Positions 12,826-15,194 of a DNA stretch of 15,194 nt are shown here, piece after piece. A program made the translations under genes and the position numbers. A model generated the notes under the pieces. That model searched no databases, was not told the DNA's origin, and saw nothing but the letters and a program-made list of their open reading frames with translations. Source of the stretch: Lachnospiraceae bacterium UBA3643 (GTDB taxonomy: Bacteria; Bacillota; Clostridia; Lachnospirales; Lachnospiraceae); NCBI GenBank assembly GCA_002373855.1, contig DFKO01000018.1:1-15194 (forward strand). Direction: 5' to 3'. Position 1 is the stretch's first letter. Each line of letters opens with the position of its first letter.

Positions 12826-12841
12826 GTTAGCTAAACCTAAC
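12826..12841. promoter_or_regulatory. DtxR-type operator 2, downstream of the feoA promoter
   Basis: GTTAGCTAAACCTAAC has the same GTTAG-N6-CTAAC form, extended by G/C pairs to 12825-12842. It starts exactly 30 bp after operator 1, about three helical turns, so both would face the same side of the DNA. Confidence 0.82.
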
Positions 12842-12892
12842 CGAATTACCCGATATAAAGAATGAGAAATAAAAAGTGAGAGGAAGATAATA

Positions 12893-13105
12893 ATGAACCT
12901 TAATGAAGCAGAAATAGGAAAAGAGTACATTATTACGAACGTGGATACCGGAGGAGACGTTGAAATGGAGAGCTTTCTTTTTTCTCTGGGCTGCTACAGC
13001 GGCGAGGCCATAACTGTAGTGGACAGAAAAAAGAATCTCGTTGTATCGATAAAGGATGCAAGATATAACATTGATCCTGAGTTAGCAATGGCTATAAATG
13101 TGTAA
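12893..13105 (+). CDS. feoA: ferrous iron transport protein A
   Basis: FeoA is a small cytoplasmic SH3-like protein needed for, or modulating, FeoB-driven Fe(II) uptake. The 70-residue ORF has the family pattern: an opening NLNEAEIGKEYIITNVD, a central loop with SLGCYSGEAITVV (family norm LGxxxGxxV), and an ending LVVSIKDARYNIDPELAMAINV, which matches the family's usual D/A-x-R-xx-ID/L-xxxxAxxI. Length is normal. The ribosome-binding site is GAGAGGAAG. It is the first gene of feoAB, downstream of a promoter carrying two DtxR-type operators, with feoB 49 bases on. Confidence 0.92.
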   Translation: MNLNEAEIGKEYIITNVDTGGDVEMESFLFSLGCYSGEAITVVDRKKNLVVSIKDARYNIDPELAMAINV

Positions 13106-13154
13106 AATATAAATATAATTATATATTTAATTTTTTTTTTACAGGAGGTCAAAA
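13106..13154 (+). other. AT-only feoA-feoB spacer with T10 run
   Basis: AAATATAATTATATATTT is a near-palindrome of A and T only, followed by ten T (13131-13140) and the feoB ribosome-binding site AGGAGG. It may act as a leaky attenuator setting the feoA:feoB ratio. Simple AT richness is the alternative. Confidence 0.35.
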
Positions 13155-15146
13155 ATGAGAATCGCACTGACTGGAAATCCCAACAGCGGTAAAACCACCA
13201 TGTACAATGCGCTGACGGGAAGGAATGAGAAGATCGGTAACTGGGCAGGAGTTACGGTTGACAGAAAGGAGAGTCCGGTAAAGGCAAAATACAATGACAG
13301 CGGTAAAGAGATCATAGCGGTCGATCTTCCCGGAGCTTATTCCATGTCGCCTTTTACTTCGGAGGAGAGCATAACCAGCGGTTATGTTAAAAATGAGCAT
13401 CCCGACGCTATCATAAATATCGTTGATGCAACAAACTTAAGCCGGAGCCTTTTCTTCACGACACAGCTTCTTGAGCTGGGTATACCCGTTGTGGTTGCGC
13501 TGAATAAGAGTGATGTAAACGACAGAAAGGGTAATAAGATAGATACGCAGAAGCTGTCCGCGATGCTGGGATGTCCCGTGATAAACACGGTATCCACCAC
13601 CGATAAAGGAATAAAGGAGGCTGTCGGGGCAGCGACTGCCCTTGAGGGCAAGGGACAGAAGGCCCCCTATCATCAGGGGGATGTGGATGTTACGAGTAAG
13701 GAGGCTGTTGAAGCTGCCGACCGTAAGAGGTTTGATTTTGTAAACGGGATCGTGAAGGAAACCGAGAACAGGAAGGTGCTGACCAGGGAAAAGACCAAAG
13801 GTGATGCCATTGATAAGGTAGTTACCAATCCCGTAGCGGGACTCATCATTTTCGCAGCAATAATGTTCCTTGTATTCTATATCAGCCAGACAACAGTGGG
13901 AACCTGGCTTGCAGATATACTGGTCGGATGGATCGAGAGCTTCCAGAAGTGGGCAGGAGAGCAGCTGGGTGATGCCAATCCGCTTCTTTACGCTCTTCTT
14001 ATTGATGGTATAATAGGCGGTGTGGGTGCCGTTGTAGGTTTCCTGCCGCTTGTTATGGTAATGTATTTCCTGATCGCTCTTCTTGAAGACTGCGGATATA
14101 TGTCAAGGGCAACGGTTGTTCTCGATCCTATATTCAAGAAGGTGGGGCTTTCCGGTAAGTCGGTGATCCCCATGATCATAGGTACAGGCTGCGGTATTCC
14201 CGCTATAATGGCCTGCAGGACCATAAGGAACGAGAGAGAGAGAAGATCCACCGCGATGCTGGCGACCTTCATGCCCTGCGGTGCCAAGCTTCCGGTAATC
14301 GCGCTTTTTGCAGGTGCCTTCTTCCCCGAATCCAAATGGATAAGCTTCGTGTGCTACATGCTGGGGATCGTGCTTGTTCTTCTGGGAGCCCTGCTCATTA
14401 AGGCGATAACGGGGATGAAGTACAGGAAGAGCTTCTTTATCATAGAAATGCCGGAATACAAGGTACCCAGTCTCGGCTTTGCTTTTAAGAGCATGCTTGA
14501 GAGAGGTAAGGCTTATATTGTTAAGGCGGGAACGATCATTCTCGTATGTAATACCGTGGTTCAGATAATGCAGTCCTTCAACTGGCACTTCCAGGCAGTC
14601 GAAGAAGGAGCGGAGCACACATCGATACTTGCCGGAATAGCAGGTCCTTTCTCCTACCTGCTTGTGCCCGTAGTAGGCATTGCCTCATGGCAGCTTGCGG
14701 CAGCAGCCATTACCGGATTCATTGCCAAGGAGAATGTTGTGGGCACGATCGCTACGGTTTATGCGATAACGAACTTTATCGATACCGAAGAGCTTGAGCT
14801 TATAGGTGAAGGTAATGCGGTTGCGGCCGCTATGGGAATAACCAAGGTTGCCGCGCTGGCTTATCTTATGTTTAACTTATATACACCCCCCTGTTTCGCG
14901 GCACTGGGAGCAATGAATTCCGAGATGAAGTCAGCCAAGTGGCTTTGGGGAGCAATCGGATTACAGCTGGCAACAGGCTTTACGGTAGGATTCCTTGTAT
15001 ACCAGATCGGCACCCTTATAACGACCGGGTCGTTCGGAACCGGGTTTGCAGGCGGCCTGATCGCAGTTCTTTGCTTCGCCGCTATCATCTTTGCCTGCAT
15101 TAAGAGCAATCAGAAGAAGATGGCGCTTGAATATAAGCTGAGTTAA
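13155..15146 (+). CDS. feoB: ferrous iron transport protein B
   Basis: FeoB is the inner-membrane Fe(II) transporter with a cytoplasmic G domain. The 663-residue protein has G1 GNPNSGKTT (7-15), G2 threonine in GVTV (about 34), G3 DLPG (57-60) and G4 NKSD (117-120). A linker with a GDI-like helical region follows (about 160-225), then about eight membrane segments from 226. The first Gate motif is GTGCGIPAIMACRTI, where GFGCNVPAIMATR is common, so the conserved cysteine and PAIM are kept but F and N are not. FMPCGAKLPV and KENVVGTIATVY also match the family. It is shorter than E. coli FeoB (773) but normal for Clostridia. The ribosome-binding site is AGGAGG. It forms an operon with feoA. Confidence 0.96.
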   Translation: MRIALTGNPNSGKTTMYNALTGRNEKIGNWAGVTVDRKESPVKAKYNDSGKEIIAVDLPGAYSMSPFTSEESITSGYVKNEHPDAIINIVDATNLSRSLFFTTQLLELGIPVVVALNKSDVNDRKGNKIDTQKLSAMLGCPVINTVSTTDKGIKEAVGAATALEGKGQKAPYHQGDVDVTSKEAVEAADRKRFDFVNGIVKETENRKVLTREKTKGDAIDKVVTNPVAGLIIFAAIMFLVFYISQTTVGTWLADILVGWIESFQKWAGEQLGDANPLLYALLIDGIIGGVGAVVGFLPLVMVMYFLIALLEDCGYMSRATVVLDPIFKKVGLSGKSVIPMIIGTGCGIPAIMACRTIRNERERRSTAMLATFMPCGAKLPVIALFAGAFFPESKWISFVCYMLGIVLVLLGALLIKAITGMKYRKSFFIIEMPEYKVPSLGFAFKSMLERGKAYIVKAGTIILVCNTVVQIMQSFNWHFQAVEEGAEHTSILAGIAGPFSYLLVPVVGIASWQLAAAAITGFIAKENVVGTIATVYAITNFIDTEELELIGEGNAVAAAMGITKVAALAYLMFNLYTPPCFAALGAMNSEMKSAKWLWGAIGLQLATGFTVGFLVYQIGTLITTGSFGTGFAGGLIAVLCFAAIIFACIKSNQKKMALEYKLS

Positions 15147-15194
15147 ACTAAAAAGAGTTAAGCTAAAAAAGTAAATTAAAAAGAGTAAATTAAA
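15140..15194 (+). repeat. imperfect short tandem repeats after feoB
   Basis: Four A-rich units follow one another: 15140-15154 (GAGTTAAACTAAAAA), 15155-15170 (GAGTTAAGCTAAAAAA), 15171-15182 (GTAAATTAAAAA) and 15183-15194 (GAGTAAATTAAA). The first contains the feoB stop. The array runs off the window. Confidence 0.6.

Overview
The window looks like a chromosomal segment of a low-to-mid GC Firmicute. My best guess is Lachnospiraceae, on the Butyrivibrio/Roseburia side. This rests on codon and base usage, strong AGGAGG ribosome-binding sites, canonical TTGACA/TATAAT promoters, and the mix of rubrerythrin, FeoAB, a DtxR-family repressor and a multi-pass GGDEF protein. The placement is inferred from gene content only; no marker gene is present.

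Region 1 (about 50-7260) reads as an integrative mobilizable element sitting directly against the 3' end of a tRNA-Ala(CGC) gene. On the minus strand it has a MOBP-type relaxase and a MobC accessory protein. These read away from a dyad-rich noncoding stretch (2049-2366) that is the likely oriT. Rightward genes follow: a small XRE-like regulator with an in-frame stop near its end, a sigma-region-4-like protein behind an attenuator-like terminator, a leftward standalone PD-(D/E)XK nuclease resembling CdiA C-terminal tRNases, a set of 23-bp iterons, an XRE regulator, a second sigma-region-4-like protein, an excisionase-like HTH protein and a Tn916-type tyrosine integrase. No replication, T4SS or coupling-protein genes are visible, so transfer would need a helper. 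The 6973-7391 gap holds repeats that look like integrase arm sites. No copy of the tRNA end was found there, so the right boundary is unresolved.

Region 2 (7260-9170) is a patchy junction. It holds a terminator, a 3'-truncated flavodoxin gene, a small HTH gene with its own promoter and terminator, and a membrane-bound diguanylate cyclase.

Region 3 (9290-12324) is ordinary core-type content: an SDR oxidoreductase, a two-domain PPK2-type polyphosphate:AMP phosphotransferase on the opposite strand, and rubrerythrin. A Rex-like palindrome lies in the divergent pap/rubrerythrin promoter region.

Region 4 (12318-15194) is an iron module: a DtxR-family regulator whose metal ligands are of the iron-selective DtxR type, divergent from feoA-feoB. 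The feoA promoter has one GTTAG-N6-CTAAC palindrome between its -35 and -10 and a second exactly 30 bp downstream, so iron-dependent repression of Feo uptake by the neighbouring gene is strongly suggested. The regulator also overlaps rubrerythrin tail to tail, which places iron uptake, its control and peroxide defence side by side.
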